This document shows, one piece after another, positions 9,308 through 17,373 of a stretch of DNA of 64,000 nucleotides. The notes below the pieces were generated by a model. It was not told the DNA's origin. It saw only the letters and a list, made by a program, of their open reading frames with translations, and did not search any database. Source of the DNA: a bacterium (lineage in GTDB: Bacteria; Electryoneota; RPQS01); the NCBI GenBank assembly GCA_036504735.1, contig DASXUQ010000019.1, forward strand, positions 248,001-312,000. Reading direction: 5' to 3'. The position numbers were made by a program, and so were the translations under genes. Every line of letters begins with the position of its first letter. Position 1 is the first letter of the stretch.

Positions 9308-9487
9308 AAGCCCTGCATGCGAAACTTTGCACATGGGCTTTTAAATAGCAGAAAATCTGCCGCCACAATATACGCCTTCTGACTAAAAGATGCAATAACC
9401 AACTTTGACATCTAATTATGAGCAAATCAATCAGTTATGCAAGGGAAGCCGCATAGAATTAAGAATTAAGCGGCACAATCGCCGATT

Positions 9488-9955
9488 TCACATGCCACTA
9501 TCTACAACCTTATCAACGGCGGGAGGCGTTGCCATGAACTTAGCCTGTGCGGCAGCCCGGACACGACCCTCCTGCCAGACCTCTGCGCTGAGGTAAATAA
9601 TGCGTGGCGTAATTTTCTCAATTCGCCCGCGCACCGTCGCTGTAATGTTCAGCCGGACAGGCTCCCGGTAGCGCACCACCAGTTCCGCGGTCACGGCGTT
9701 CATGCGGCGGGCAAACAGACTGTTGACCATCGCGCTGTCCAGCATGGCGGCAATCACACCGCCGTGCACGATCTCCGAATAGCCTTGAAAACGCGGTTCG
9801 CAGGCAAAGTCCGCTTCGATATCACCACCTTCGATGATGCGAAACTTCAGCTGCAAACCTTCCGGATTGGCCGAGCCTGCGATCCGGCAGTTGGGATGAA
9901 TGACATCCCGGACTTCCGCCAGAATCCGGTTGGCGGAAACAATGTCCAGTTCCAT
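9488..9955 (-). CDS. PaaI-like hotdog-fold thioesterase
   Basis: A 155-residue single-domain hotdog protein. The family core is GYSEIVHGGVIAAMLDSAMV near residue 60, with the HGG turn and the downstream aspartate expected in PaaI/YigI-type acyl-CoA thioesterases. It probably hydrolyses an acyl- or aryl-CoA ester, but the substrate cannot be read from sequence. It stands alone between the nfn genes, which end at a terminator, and nuoA, so it may have its own promoter. The start ATG is at 9955. Confidence 0.8.
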   Translation of the reverse strand: MELDIVSANRILAEVRDVIHPNCRIAGSANPEGLQLKFRIIEGGDIEADFACEPRFQGYSEIVHGGVIAAMLDSAMVNSLFARRMNAVTAELVVRYREPVRLNITATVRGRIEKITPRIIYLSAEVWQEGRVRAAAQAKFMATPPAVDKVVDSGM

Positions 9956-10060
9956 AAGATGTGTACCTCGCTTCCGGAAGCCGGCACGGGTCGCGGCCGT
10001 CTATTCGCAGGCGGTAAGATGCCCAGCCTCATACATGAGGCATGGGAGATGTCGCCGAAC

Positions 10061-10090
10061 AACAAAAAGGGCACACCGAAGCGTGCCCTT
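10061..10090 (-). terminator. rho-independent terminator after nfnB
   Basis: On the minus strand an eight-base-pair stem GGGCACGC/GTGTGCCC (one G-T wobble) with a TTCG loop is followed by TTTTTG. It lies directly after the nfnB stop codon. Confidence 0.85.
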
Positions 10091-10097
10091 GTGCATA

Positions 10098-11525
10098 CTA
10101 CGGCTTCGGCAGGCCGCGCATGTATTCGTCCATATATTTGGCGGCGGTTTTCCCTGCCCCCATGGCCAGAATGACTGTGGCCGCCCCGCTGACAATATCC
10201 CCTCCGGCATACACGCCCGGACGGGTCGTCGCTCCCGTGGCATCCTCAATCTTGATCGTGCCGCGTTTGGTCACTTCGATGCCCTGCGTACTGCGCGGAA
10301 TAATCGGGTTTGGGCTGTTGCCGATGGCTACAATCACCGTATCGCAGTCAAACACAAACTCGCTGCCTTCCACCGGCACCGGACTGCGGCGGCCGGACGC
10401 ATCCGGTTCGCCCAGTTCCATGCGGATGCACTTCAGGCCGATGCACTGGCCTTTGTCATCGCCAACGACTTCCACCGGCGCGGTCAGAAGCTGGAAGTCT
10501 ACGCCCTCTTCGATGGCGTGATGAATCTCTTCCTTGCGGGCGGGAATTTCATCCATCGAACGGCGGTACGCCAGAGTCACATGATTGCCGGTCACACGCA
10601 GCGATACGCGGGCGCTGTCCATGGCGGTGTTGCCGCCGCCGACGACGACGGTGTGCCTGGCCTTGCGGATCGGCGTATCATAATCCGGAAACTTGGAAGC
10701 GCCGAGCAGATTGACACGCGTCAAAAACTCGTTGGCGCTGTAGACGCCGACCAGATTCTCGCCGGGAACGCCCATCATGCGCGGCAGGCCCGCGCCGGTG
10801 CCGATAAAGATCGAATGGAAGCCCTGCTCGAACAGCTCATCCACGGTCACGGTAATACCCACGACGACATCGTAGATAAACTTCACGCCGAGCTTTTTGA
10901 TGTACTCGATTTCGGAATTCACTACAATGCGCGGCAGACGAAACTCGGGAATGCCGTACGCCAGCACGCCGGAGGGGCGGTGCAGCGCTTCGAACACCGT
11001 CACATCATGGCCCATCTTCGCCAGATCGCCCGCCGCGGTAAGACCTGCGGGGCCGGAGCCGACGATCGCCACTTTGTATCCGGTGGGAGGCGGAAGATCC
11101 GGAATGGTGATAGCGTTATTCCTCACTTCCCAGTCGGCGACAAACCGTTCAAGGTTGCCGATGGCGACCGGATCATGCTTATTGCCTTCGATGCACAGGG
11201 CCTCGCACTGGTCCCCTTGCGGGCAGACGCGGCCACAGACGGCAGGCAGGGAATTGGTGGCGCGCAGAATCAACGCAGCATCGTTCATGCGCTCTTCGCG
11301 GATGGCCTTGATGAAGGCCGGAATATCGATTCCCACCGGGCAACCGGCGACGCACTTGGGCTTCTTGCAGAGCAGGCAGCGTTCGGCCTCGGCCATCGCC
11401 AATTCGGCGTCATAGCCAAAGGGCACCTCGGTGAAGTTCTGCACGCGCTCCTTCGGATCCTGCTCCGGCATCTGGGTGCGCGGCAATTTCTGGCGGTCGG
11501 CCTGAGTCAAATTCGGATTAGCCAT
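10098..11525 (-). CDS. nfnB: NADPH-dependent bifurcating transhydrogenase large subunit NfnB (GltD-like)
   Basis: A 475-residue flavoprotein of the glutamate-synthase small-subunit family. It has an N-terminal double [4Fe-4S] domain (CLLCKKPKCVAGCPVGIDIP near residue 50, CGRVCPQGDQCEALC near 95). An FAD-binding GSGPAGLTAAGDLAKMGHDV near 155 and an NAD(P)-binding GGGNTAMDSAR near 293 follow. Next to an NfnA partner this is best read as NfnB, the subunit binding NADP and the bifurcating FAD, rather than glutamate synthase, because no gltB is present. The start at 11525 has GGAG upstream and overlaps the end of nfnA by eight bases. Confidence 0.88.
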   Translation of the reverse strand: MANPNLTQADRQKLPRTQMPEQDPKERVQNFTEVPFGYDAELAMAEAERCLLCKKPKCVAGCPVGIDIPAFIKAIREERMNDAALILRATNSLPAVCGRVCPQGDQCEALCIEGNKHDPVAIGNLERFVADWEVRNNAITIPDLPPPTGYKVAIVGSGPAGLTAAGDLAKMGHDVTVFEALHRPSGVLAYGIPEFRLPRIVVNSEIEYIKKLGVKFIYDVVVGITVTVDELFEQGFHSIFIGTGAGLPRMMGVPGENLVGVYSANEFLTRVNLLGASKFPDYDTPIRKARHTVVVGGGNTAMDSARVSLRVTGNHVTLAYRRSMDEIPARKEEIHHAIEEGVDFQLLTAPVEVVGDDKGQCIGLKCIRMELGEPDASGRRSPVPVEGSEFVFDCDTVIVAIGNSPNPIIPRSTQGIEVTKRGTIKIEDATGATTRPGVYAGGDIVSGAATVILAMGAGKTAAKYMDEYMRGLPKP

Positions 11526-12396
11526 GCTGCACCACTCCTTCCCGCGCAACGTTCGTCAGCCCGATCTTGCATTTGTGATCTTCCATGCGGCGCATCGCTT
11601 CGGCTTCCTGGGTACGATAGGCCTGATTGCGCAGGTTCAGTTCGCGGAAGTCCACGCCGTGAGCATCGAACTCCGGTCCGTCCACACAGGCAAAGAATAC
11701 TTTTCCGTGCACCGTCACGCGGCAGGCGCCGCACATGCCGGTGCCGTCCACCATAATCGGATTGAGGGATGCCATCGTGGGAATGCCCAACTCCTTGGAC
11801 ACCTTGGCCGTCGCGCCCATCATGGGAATCGGACCGGCAATAATCGCCTGATCCACCTTCAGGCCTTCGCCCACCCATGCTTTCAGCGCGTCGGTGACAA
11901 AGCCCTTGACGGCGTACGATCCGTCATCGGTCGAGACGCGCGTCTCATGGCAGGCGGCACGAAACTCATCTTCGAGAATCAGCAAATCCTTCGTGCGCGC
12001 GCCGATAATGGAATAGACGGTGTTGCCGAGCTTGCGCGCCGCGATGGCGATGGGCAGCACGGGAGCCGCGCCGACGCCGCCGCCGATGATCATCAGGTTG
12101 CCCCAGTTCTCCAGATGCGTGGCTTTGCCCAGCGGGCCCACCACGTCGAGAATGCCATCGCCGGCCTTGAAGGCCGCCATTTCCGTCGTTGTCTTGCCGG
12201 CTTCCTGCACGATCAGCCGGATCAAGCCCTCTTCCGGTTTCGTCTCCACCACGGTCAGCGGGACACGTTCGCCCTGATCGTGCGTGCGAATAATGACGAA
12301 CTGCCCGGCGCGGTATTTCCGGGCGATGAGCGGAGCTTCCACCCAGTATTCATGGATCTTCTCCGCCAACACGCGAGTGCTGTGAATGATGTGCAT
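11518..12396 (-). CDS. nfnA: ferredoxin-NADP transhydrogenase small subunit NfnA
   Basis: A 292-residue protein of the dihydroorotate dehydrogenase electron-transfer subunit type. It has an FAD-binding beta-barrel, a nucleotide-binding region (LMIIGGGVGAAPVLPIA near residue 100) and a C-terminal [2Fe-2S] loop MVDGTGMCGACRVTVHGKVF near 219, with a final cysteine in FACVDGPEFD. With NfnB it would couple NADH and reduced ferredoxin to two NADP in the electron-bifurcating transhydrogenase. Its RBS is AGGA ahead of the ATG at 12396. Confidence 0.88.
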   Translation of the reverse strand: MHIIHSTRVLAEKIHEYWVEAPLIARKYRAGQFVIIRTHDQGERVPLTVVETKPEEGLIRLIVQEAGKTTTEMAAFKAGDGILDVVGPLGKATHLENWGNLMIIGGGVGAAPVLPIAIAARKLGNTVYSIIGARTKDLLILEDEFRAACHETRVSTDDGSYAVKGFVTDALKAWVGEGLKVDQAIIAGPIPMMGATAKVSKELGIPTMASLNPIMVDGTGMCGACRVTVHGKVFFACVDGPEFDAHGVDFRELNLRNQAYRTQEAEAMRRMEDHKCKIGLTNVAREGVVQHG

Positions 12397-12494
12397 AGAA
12401 ATCCTAAAGCTGAATCACGCGGATTTTATCGGTACTTGCGAATCATCAGACACGACGGAAAGATGCTCGGCTTGATTGTCGAGGTGCTGGGATC

Positions 12495-12563
12495 AAATCA
12501 AAAAACAAAAATTAGAAACTAAAAATGAAAAATGTGGATCGCAATTTTCAGTTTTTAATTTCT
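12495..12563 (-). terminator. AT-rich terminator after the kor operon
   Basis: On the minus strand an imperfect AT-rich hairpin (arms about 12545-12563 and 12514-12531, one bulge and one mismatch) is followed by a T-rich tail at 12495-12510. It sits just after the korC stop and ahead of nfnA, separating the two operons. Confidence 0.6.
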
Positions 12564-12571
12564 GACTTTTC

Positions 12572-13171
12572 TTAATAGGTGTCTCTCGCCTTTTCTTCTT
12601 CCATGCCGGCGGAGATCGCGTTGCGGGATTCGGGTTGGATCTTCAGAATGGCATCCCATCCGGCGCGGAAGGCTTTCAAATTATTCTCGACGGTGCCGCC
12701 GGGAGCATTCTGCTCGATCGTCCGGATCATCATCTCCTGCGGAATCACCTGCGGCATGAGCGCGCAGAAGGTGCCGAGGGCCACAGAACTGGTATAGACC
12801 ATTTTGCCCACGGTCTCCTTGCAGATGGCCACGATGGGCAGGCGGTAAATCATCTGCGGGCCGGGGCCGATGTTCAGCACAAGGTTGGGATCGATCACGA
12901 CGATGCTCTCCGGCTTGAGTTGCTTGGAGAACACCTTCCACCCTTCCTGCGCGAGGCAGCAGAAGAAATCAATGGCCGTGAGGCGCGGGAAGATAATCTC
13001 GTGGTCGTCGATCAGCACGTCCACACTGGTGGGGCCGCCGCGCACCTGCGCGGTATAGGTCGGAGCCTGAATGGCATGCTTGCGCATCGTATGAGCCGCC
13101 AGCGCGACCCACTCGCCTGCGAGGATATTTCCCTGGCCGCCGACACCGGCGAAACGGATTTCAGTTCTCAC
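12572..13171 (-). CDS. korC: 2-oxoacid:ferredoxin oxidoreductase gamma subunit
   Basis: A 199-residue gamma-domain protein with the family start RTEIRFAGVGGQGNILAGEW and the conserved YTAQVRGGPTSVDVLI near residue 39. It is the last gene of a four-gene set D-A-B-C encoding a 2-oxoglutarate-type ferredoxin oxidoreductase, which turns a 2-oxoacid, CoA and ferredoxin into acyl-CoA, CO2 and reduced ferredoxin. A GTG at 13171 with GGAG upstream is the likely start, overlapping the korB stop. Confidence 0.9.
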   Translation of the reverse strand: MRTEIRFAGVGGQGNILAGEWVALAAHTMRKHAIQAPTYTAQVRGGPTSVDVLIDDHEIIFPRLTAIDFFCCLAQEGWKVFSKQLKPESIVVIDPNLVLNIGPGPQMIYRLPIVAICKETVGKMVYTSSVALGTFCALMPQVIPQEMMIRTIEQNAPGGTVENNLKAFRAGWDAILKIQPESRNAISAGMEEEKARDTY

Positions 13172-14063
13172 CTGAGGTAGCTCCTAAGATTTCATCGCGC
13201 GTCTTCAGCGTTTCCTGCTCCGCCACTTTGCGCGAAGCCTCGCGCATCTTGTTCATGGCACGCTCCTGCAGATTGTGATAGGCCTCGCAGTACTCGGGCT
13301 TCTCTTTATTCTGATACAGGACGCCCACCGAGAATTTGCCCACGCGCTCTTCAGGCGAGAGCTTTTCGAACACCGACAGCGGCACCGCGTCCGCCGCGAT
13401 CTTCTCGATCAGGTCGGCAGGATCGGGGAACTTGTTGCGCCGGCCCCACTGCGTGTGGCAGTTGGCCATGACTTCGATCACCGAAAATCCCTTGTGCTTC
13501 AGACCGTTGCGGATCATCTTCTCGAGGAACACCGCATTGCCCACGTGGGCGCGGGCGACGTACGTCGCGCCCGCCGCGATGCAGAGCTGGGCCAGGTCGA
13601 AGGACGGATCGATATTGCCGTAGGGAGCCGTGGCCGCCTTGGAATCGGACGGAGTGGTCGGCGAGAATTGACCGCCGGTCATGCCGTAGATGCCGTTGTT
13701 GACGATCACCAGCGTGATGTCGATATTGCGGCGGCAGGAGTGAATCAGATGGTTGCCGCCAATCGCCGCGGCATCGCCGTCACCGGAGATTACGACGACA
13801 TTCTTCTCGGGAGCGGCCATCTTCACACCGGTGGCGAAGGTCAGGGCGCGACCGTGAGTGGTGTGCAGCGTGTTCATGTCCACGTAGCCCGGCGCACGCG
13901 AGGTGCAGCCGATGCCCGAGACCATTGCCGTGGCGTCGCGGTCCCAGCCGCAGGCATCCATGGAACGGATCAGCGACTTCAGAATGATTCCGACGCCGCA
14001 GCCCGGACACCAGATATGCGGCATCATCTCCTGGCGCAGCCAGGGATTATAGTCAAACGGCAT
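13161..14063 (-). CDS. korB: 2-oxoacid:ferredoxin oxidoreductase beta subunit (TPP-binding)
   Basis: A 300-residue subunit that binds thiamine diphosphate and a [4Fe-4S] cluster. Cluster and cofactor motifs are HIWCPGCGVGIILKSL near residue 16, SGIGCTSRAPGYVDMNTLH near 49, and the TPP motif GDGDAAAIGGNHLIHSCRR with NNGIYGMTGGQFSPTTP following. The start at 14063 has GGAGG upstream and overlaps the end of korA. The length and motifs match KorB rather than PorB. Confidence 0.92.
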   Translation of the reverse strand: MPFDYNPWLRQEMMPHIWCPGCGVGIILKSLIRSMDACGWDRDATAMVSGIGCTSRAPGYVDMNTLHTTHGRALTFATGVKMAAPEKNVVVISGDGDAAAIGGNHLIHSCRRNIDITLVIVNNGIYGMTGGQFSPTTPSDSKAATAPYGNIDPSFDLAQLCIAAGATYVARAHVGNAVFLEKMIRNGLKHKGFSVIEVMANCHTQWGRRNKFPDPADLIEKIAADAVPLSVFEKLSPEERVGKFSVGVLYQNKEKPEYCEAYHNLQERAMNKMREASRKVAEQETLKTRDEILGATSGEN

Positions 14064-15180
14064 GGTGAGCCTCCTCAATCGCGGTCAGAACCTGCTGCGG
14101 CTCGATGGATACGCCGCCTACCACATTTACTTTGTACATCTTCGTGTCGCGGCGCATGGCGGACTTCTCCACCTGCAGCGACAGCATACCCATATTCATT
14201 TCCGGCACCACCACGGCCTTCACGCGGTCGATGATCGTCCGCAGCGTTTCCGTGGGGAACGGCCAGAAGGTGATCAGGCGGAACAGGCCGGCCTTGATGC
14301 CCTTGGCGCGGGCGGCATTCACCGCTTCGCGCGCGGCGCGTCCCGGAGAACCGAAGCAGACCACTGCGATATCGCAGTCGTCCATCAGGTACTCGACGTT
14401 GCGCTCAAGTTCCGGCTGGGCCTTGACAATCTTGTTGACCAGATGCTCGATGCTCTTCTGCACGATAGCCGGATTGGTCGTGGGAAACCCTTCCTGCGTA
14501 TGAGAAAGTCCGGTGACGTGAATATGTTTCCCCTGATAGAAGTCATAGAACGGACGCCAACTGTTGGCGCGCGCGCTGTCATACTCGCTGCGCGGCTTGA
14601 TCGGTCCGCATTCGTCGTCGCGCGGAATCTCGAAGCTCTCGGTGGTGTGCGCCATGATCTCATCGAGCATCACATACACCGGAGTGCGAAACTGCTCGGC
14701 AAGGTGAAAAGCGCGCACGGTTTCCAGATAGATTTCCTGCGGATACAGCGGCGTCAGAGCGATCACCGAATGGTCGCCGTGCGTGCCCCAGCGGGCCTGC
14801 ATGATGTCCGCTTGAGCCGGCGCCGTGGGCAGACCGGTCGAAGGTCCCCCGCGCTGCACGTCGACGATCACACACGGCACTTCCGCCATCATCGCAAAAC
14901 CGATATTCTCCTGTTTGAGGGACAAACCGGGACCGGACGTCGCGGTGAGGGACTTGGCGCCGGCCAGCGACGCGCCGATTACGGCGCCCATCGCCGCAAT
15001 CTCGTCTTCCATCTGGATGAAGGCCCCGCCGAGTTGCGGCAGGCGCAACGCCAGATGGGCGGCGATTTCCGAGGACGGGGTAATGGGATATCCGGCAAAA
15101 AAGCGGCAGCCCGCGCGCAGCGCGGCTTCCGCGACAATTTCATTTCCGTGCCAGAAGGCGCGGCCATTGTACTTGTTCAT
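14053..15180 (-). CDS. korA: 2-oxoacid:ferredoxin oxidoreductase alpha subunit
   Basis: A 375-residue alpha subunit. AGCRFFAGYPITPSSEIAAH near residue 23 is the family signature of the pyrimidine/2-oxoacid-binding domain, followed by TSGPGLSLKQENIGFAMMAE. It forms the catalytic core with KorB. The start ATG overlaps the stop of korD as ATGA. The fused long alpha chain and the kor order suggest 2-oxoglutarate as substrate, which would supply an oxidative or reductive TCA branch, but substrate choice is inference. Confidence 0.9.
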   Translation of the reverse strand: MNKYNGRAFWHGNEIVAEAALRAGCRFFAGYPITPSSEIAAHLALRLPQLGGAFIQMEDEIAAMGAVIGASLAGAKSLTATSGPGLSLKQENIGFAMMAEVPCVIVDVQRGGPSTGLPTAPAQADIMQARWGTHGDHSVIALTPLYPQEIYLETVRAFHLAEQFRTPVYVMLDEIMAHTTESFEIPRDDECGPIKPRSEYDSARANSWRPFYDFYQGKHIHVTGLSHTQEGFPTTNPAIVQKSIEHLVNKIVKAQPELERNVEYLMDDCDIAVVCFGSPGRAAREAVNAARAKGIKAGLFRLITFWPFPTETLRTIIDRVKAVVVPEMNMGMLSLQVEKSAMRRDTKMYKVNVVGGVSIEPQQVLTAIEEAHHAV

Positions 15181-15452
15181 GCTGCCTCCGCGGACTTGCC
15201 GGGTTTCTTCTTCTCAGGAGCCGTGACGGAAATGGCGAAATCCGGGCATTCCACCTCACATACACCACATCCGTTGCAGGCATCCATCAACACTACCCGC
15301 ACAATGGAACCTTCCCAGCGATCCGGCGCCTCGATCATCTCGAGTACTTTTTTCGGGCACAGGTCGACGCAAATGCGGCAGCCCTTGCACCAGGTCTCGT
15401 TGACCACGAGGCTGTAATCCCCGCTGGTTGAAACCGATTTGACGAGTTTCAT
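15177..15452 (-). CDS. korD: 2-oxoacid:ferredoxin oxidoreductase delta subunit (2[4Fe-4S] ferredoxin)
   Basis: A 91-residue ferredoxin-like subunit with two cluster motifs, CKGCRICVDLCP near residue 22 and CNGCGVCEVECP near residue 60, and a lysine-rich tail. It is the exit cluster relay for the KorAB catalytic unit and the first gene of the operon. The start at 15452 (MKLVKSV) is preferred; a GTG five codons upstream is possible. Confidence 0.88.
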   Translation of the reverse strand: MKLVKSVSTSGDYSLVVNETWCKGCRICVDLCPKKVLEMIEAPDRWEGSIVRVVLMDACNGCGVCEVECPDFAISVTAPEKKKPGKSAEAA

Positions 15453-15875
15453 CGCGAAATCTCTCACAAAGTCCCAGACAGCTCATCGCCGCCAAGGAGA
15501 TGTTGATGGGTTTTTCGTTGCAGCAAAAACGGCCAGAGACGGCTCTGGCCATGAACTTAATGACGTGGAGTATGAAGCGGTACTCGCCGCAGCAGAAAGT
15601 CCGTCATCGGAAGGGGAATGTTATAGCCTCGAAATCTGCTCAAACCGTTATTCACACACGTCTTAGTCTTGACCTCGTAATCTACAATTTCTTGCCAAGA
15701 AATGCAACCACAAAGCTTAGGTGTGCGCAGGCGCGTCTCATTCTGAACCTACAGGTAAACAATGAGATGCTGCAAACCTAAATCGTACAAGGAGGGGAAT
15801 ATTCTGTTCGGTTCAGCGGAAGGAGATTAAACGCAGGAATCGAGGTCAGGGGGCGGTTTTGAACCGGACGCCTCC
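15453..15875. other. gene-free leader region upstream of korD with a dyad and a hairpin
   Basis: No convincing gene. It holds a hairpin with eight-base-pair arms (15531-15538 and 15543-15550) that is followed on the minus strand by GTTTTTG, like an attenuator or terminator in front of korD. It also holds a perfect 17-base palindrome ATTTCTTG-C-CAAGAAAT at 15687-15703 that could be a repressor operator. A reading frame at 15439-15666 on the plus strand has no family resemblance and overlaps korD antisense. Confidence 0.5.
15524..15550 (-). terminator. terminator-like hairpin in the korD leader
   Basis: GGCCAGAG/CTCTGGCC stem with a four-base loop and a T5 run on the minus strand. It is 72 bases upstream of the korD start and downstream of a stronger terminator, so it is either a back-up terminator for the ferredoxin gene or an attenuator for kor. 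Confidence 0.55.
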
Positions 15876-15927
15876 AGAAAAAGCCAAGCCGCGAGCGCCG
15901 AAGAAGGTGGGATTCGGGGCTCGCGGC
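15876..15927 (-). terminator. terminator after the ferredoxin gene
   Basis: On the minus strand a long GC-rich hairpin (GCCGCGAGC at 15919-15927 pairing with GCTCGCGGC at 15888-15896, with inner CCGAA/TTCGG pairing) is followed by TTGGCTTTTT. It lies 56 bases past the ferredoxin stop. Confidence 0.8.
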
Positions 15928-15982
15928 AAGACGGGGAGGGACTTTTGAGTATAGCGGGAGGCGGGATAGCGGAGAACTTATC

Positions 15983-16168
15983 CTACTTGTGGATGCAATC
16001 CACAGGGCAGACTTCTACGCACTTCGGAGCATCGAAATGTCCAATGCACTCGACACATGTTGCGGCATCAATTACGAAAATGTCGCCACCTTCCGTGATG
16101 GACTTGGTCGGACATTCGGGTTCGCAAGCGCCACAGGCGATGCAGGTTTCGTCAATGGTCAGTGCCAT
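15983..16168 (-). CDS. 2[4Fe-4S] ferredoxin, Alvin-like
   Basis: A 61-residue soluble ferredoxin. The first motif is CIACGACEPECP and the second is CVECIGHFDAPKCVEVCP, which has the extra residues between the second and third cysteines seen in Allochromatium-type (YfhL-like) ferredoxins, often of very low potential. The start at 16168 (MALTIDET) has GAGG nine bases upstream. It is monocistronic, flanked by terminators, and sits between the kor and pyruvate oxidoreductase operons, so it is a good candidate for their shared electron carrier; that pairing is inference. Confidence 0.92.
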   Translation of the reverse strand: MALTIDETCIACGACEPECPTKSITEGGDIFVIDAATCVECIGHFDAPKCVEVCPVDCIHK

Positions 16169-16317
16169 ACAGGGATACCTCAAGCTTGAGAGACTCAGGA
16201 AACGCTGACCGTGCACTCACCCGGACTCCTCAAGCGGAAATCTGAGTGATTGAGGAAGGTTTGGCACCCGGCGGCCAGCCAACTATGTGATCTATACCGC
16301 AATATACAAATTAGTTT

Positions 16318-16366
16318 TGAAAATGTCCACTCCCGCTTTGAAGACCCGGGAGTGGACATTTTCAAG
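16318..16366. terminator. strong perfect inverted repeat, bidirectional terminator
   Basis: Two perfect 19-base arms (16318-16336 and 16348-16366) around an 11-base loop, with A/T ends on both sides. It begins four bases from the stop of the dihydroorotate-dehydrogenase-like gene and must fold very stably. Confidence 0.85.
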
Positions 16367-16369
16367 ACG

Positions 16370-17371
16370 TTACCGAACTGCCGGGCGGAAGCTCTGGATG
16401 GTCTTCATATAATTGGCGCGCTCGTAGGCCGCCGGTTCCGCACACGACTTCTGGCTCATGGAGCCTTTCATCTGCGCCACCGACAGATATTCATGCTCGC
16501 CCATCCACTTTTCCATGCCCTTGAGCATCGTCTGCACATGGCCCAGACCGTGCGCATAGAGAGCCGAACATATCATGGCCACGTCGGCGCCCGCCATCAC
16601 AACCTTGATGACGTCTTCGGCAGTGTGAATACCGCTGGTCGCCGCCAGGCTGCACTCCACGCGGCCATGCAGAATGGCAATCCACCGCAGCGGAAGCTTC
16701 AGCTCCGCCGAGGTGCTGAACTCTACGCGCGGAGTCACTTCCAGCTTTTCCAGATCCAGTTCCGGCTGGTAGAAGCGGTTGAACAGCACCAGGCCCGCTG
16801 CTCCCGCCTGATCGAGGCGGCGCGCCATGTTGGCCAGGTTGCTGAAGTACGGGCTGAGCTTCACCGTGACGGGGATCTTGACCTGCGACTTGACGGTCTT
16901 CAGGACTTCGATGTAATTGCGTTCCACCACTTCGCCGGGCTGGAAAGGATCCGTCGCCAGATAATAGACGTTCAGTTCCAGCGCGTCCGCGCCGGCTTGC
17001 TGCACGCCACGGGCGAACTGAATCCAGCCGCCGGGAGTGACGCCGTTCAGGCTGGCGATCACCGGAACCTTCACCGCGGCCTTGGCCTTGCGGATCAGGT
17101 CCAGATAATCATCCGGTCCGACGGCATAATGATCGGCCTTGGGGAAATAGCTGAGGGCTTCCGTGGAACTTTCCGTCCCTTGAGTGGTCAGAAACTCCAG
17201 TTCGGCGGCTTCGCCGGCAAGCTGTTCTTCAAACAGTGAATGCATCACGATGGCGGACACGCCCGCGTCTTCGAGCTGGCGGAAACCGTCCAGCTTATGC
17301 GTGAAAGGAGACGCTGATGCGACCAGCGGATGCTTGAGCTTCAGACCGAGATAGGTTGTCGAGAGATCCAT
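16370..17371 (-). CDS. dihydroorotate dehydrogenase-like flavoprotein, coupled to nifJ
   Basis: A 333-residue TIM-barrel protein of the class 1 dihydroorotate dehydrogenase type. FMN-site features include KLKHPLVASASPFTHKLDGF near the N-terminus, VIASLNGVTPGGWIQFARG and PVTVKLSPYFSNLANMARRL mid-protein. The catalytic loop of true enzymes (N-S/C-P-N with a Cys or Ser base) reads LELNVYYLATDPF, so the base is not evident and pyrimidine synthesis is doubtful. The preferred start at 17371 has AGGAG eight bases upstream inside the end of the pyruvate oxidoreductase gene; ATG at 17377 is possible. Overlap with that gene implies a linked redox role. Confidence 0.8.
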   Translation of the reverse strand: MDLSTTYLGLKLKHPLVASASPFTHKLDGFRQLEDAGVSAIVMHSLFEEQLAGEAAELEFLTTQGTESSTEALSYFPKADHYAVGPDDYLDLIRKAKAAVKVPVIASLNGVTPGGWIQFARGVQQAGADALELNVYYLATDPFQPGEVVERNYIEVLKTVKSQVKIPVTVKLSPYFSNLANMARRLDQAGAAGLVLFNRFYQPELDLEKLEVTPRVEFSTSAELKLPLRWIAILHGRVECSLAATSGIHTAEDVIKVVMAGADVAMICSALYAHGLGHVQTMLKGMEKWMGEHEYLSVAQMKGSMSQKSCAEPAAYERANYMKTIQSFRPAVR

Positions 17372-17373
17372 GA

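Noticed and set aside
10098-11525. Glutamate synthase small subunit
   Set aside because: The family fits, but the NfnA neighbour and lack of a gltB make NfnB the better reading.
15439-15781. 75- and 93-codon plus-strand frames upstream of korD
   Set aside because: Antisense to the korD start and crossing its hairpins, with no RBS.
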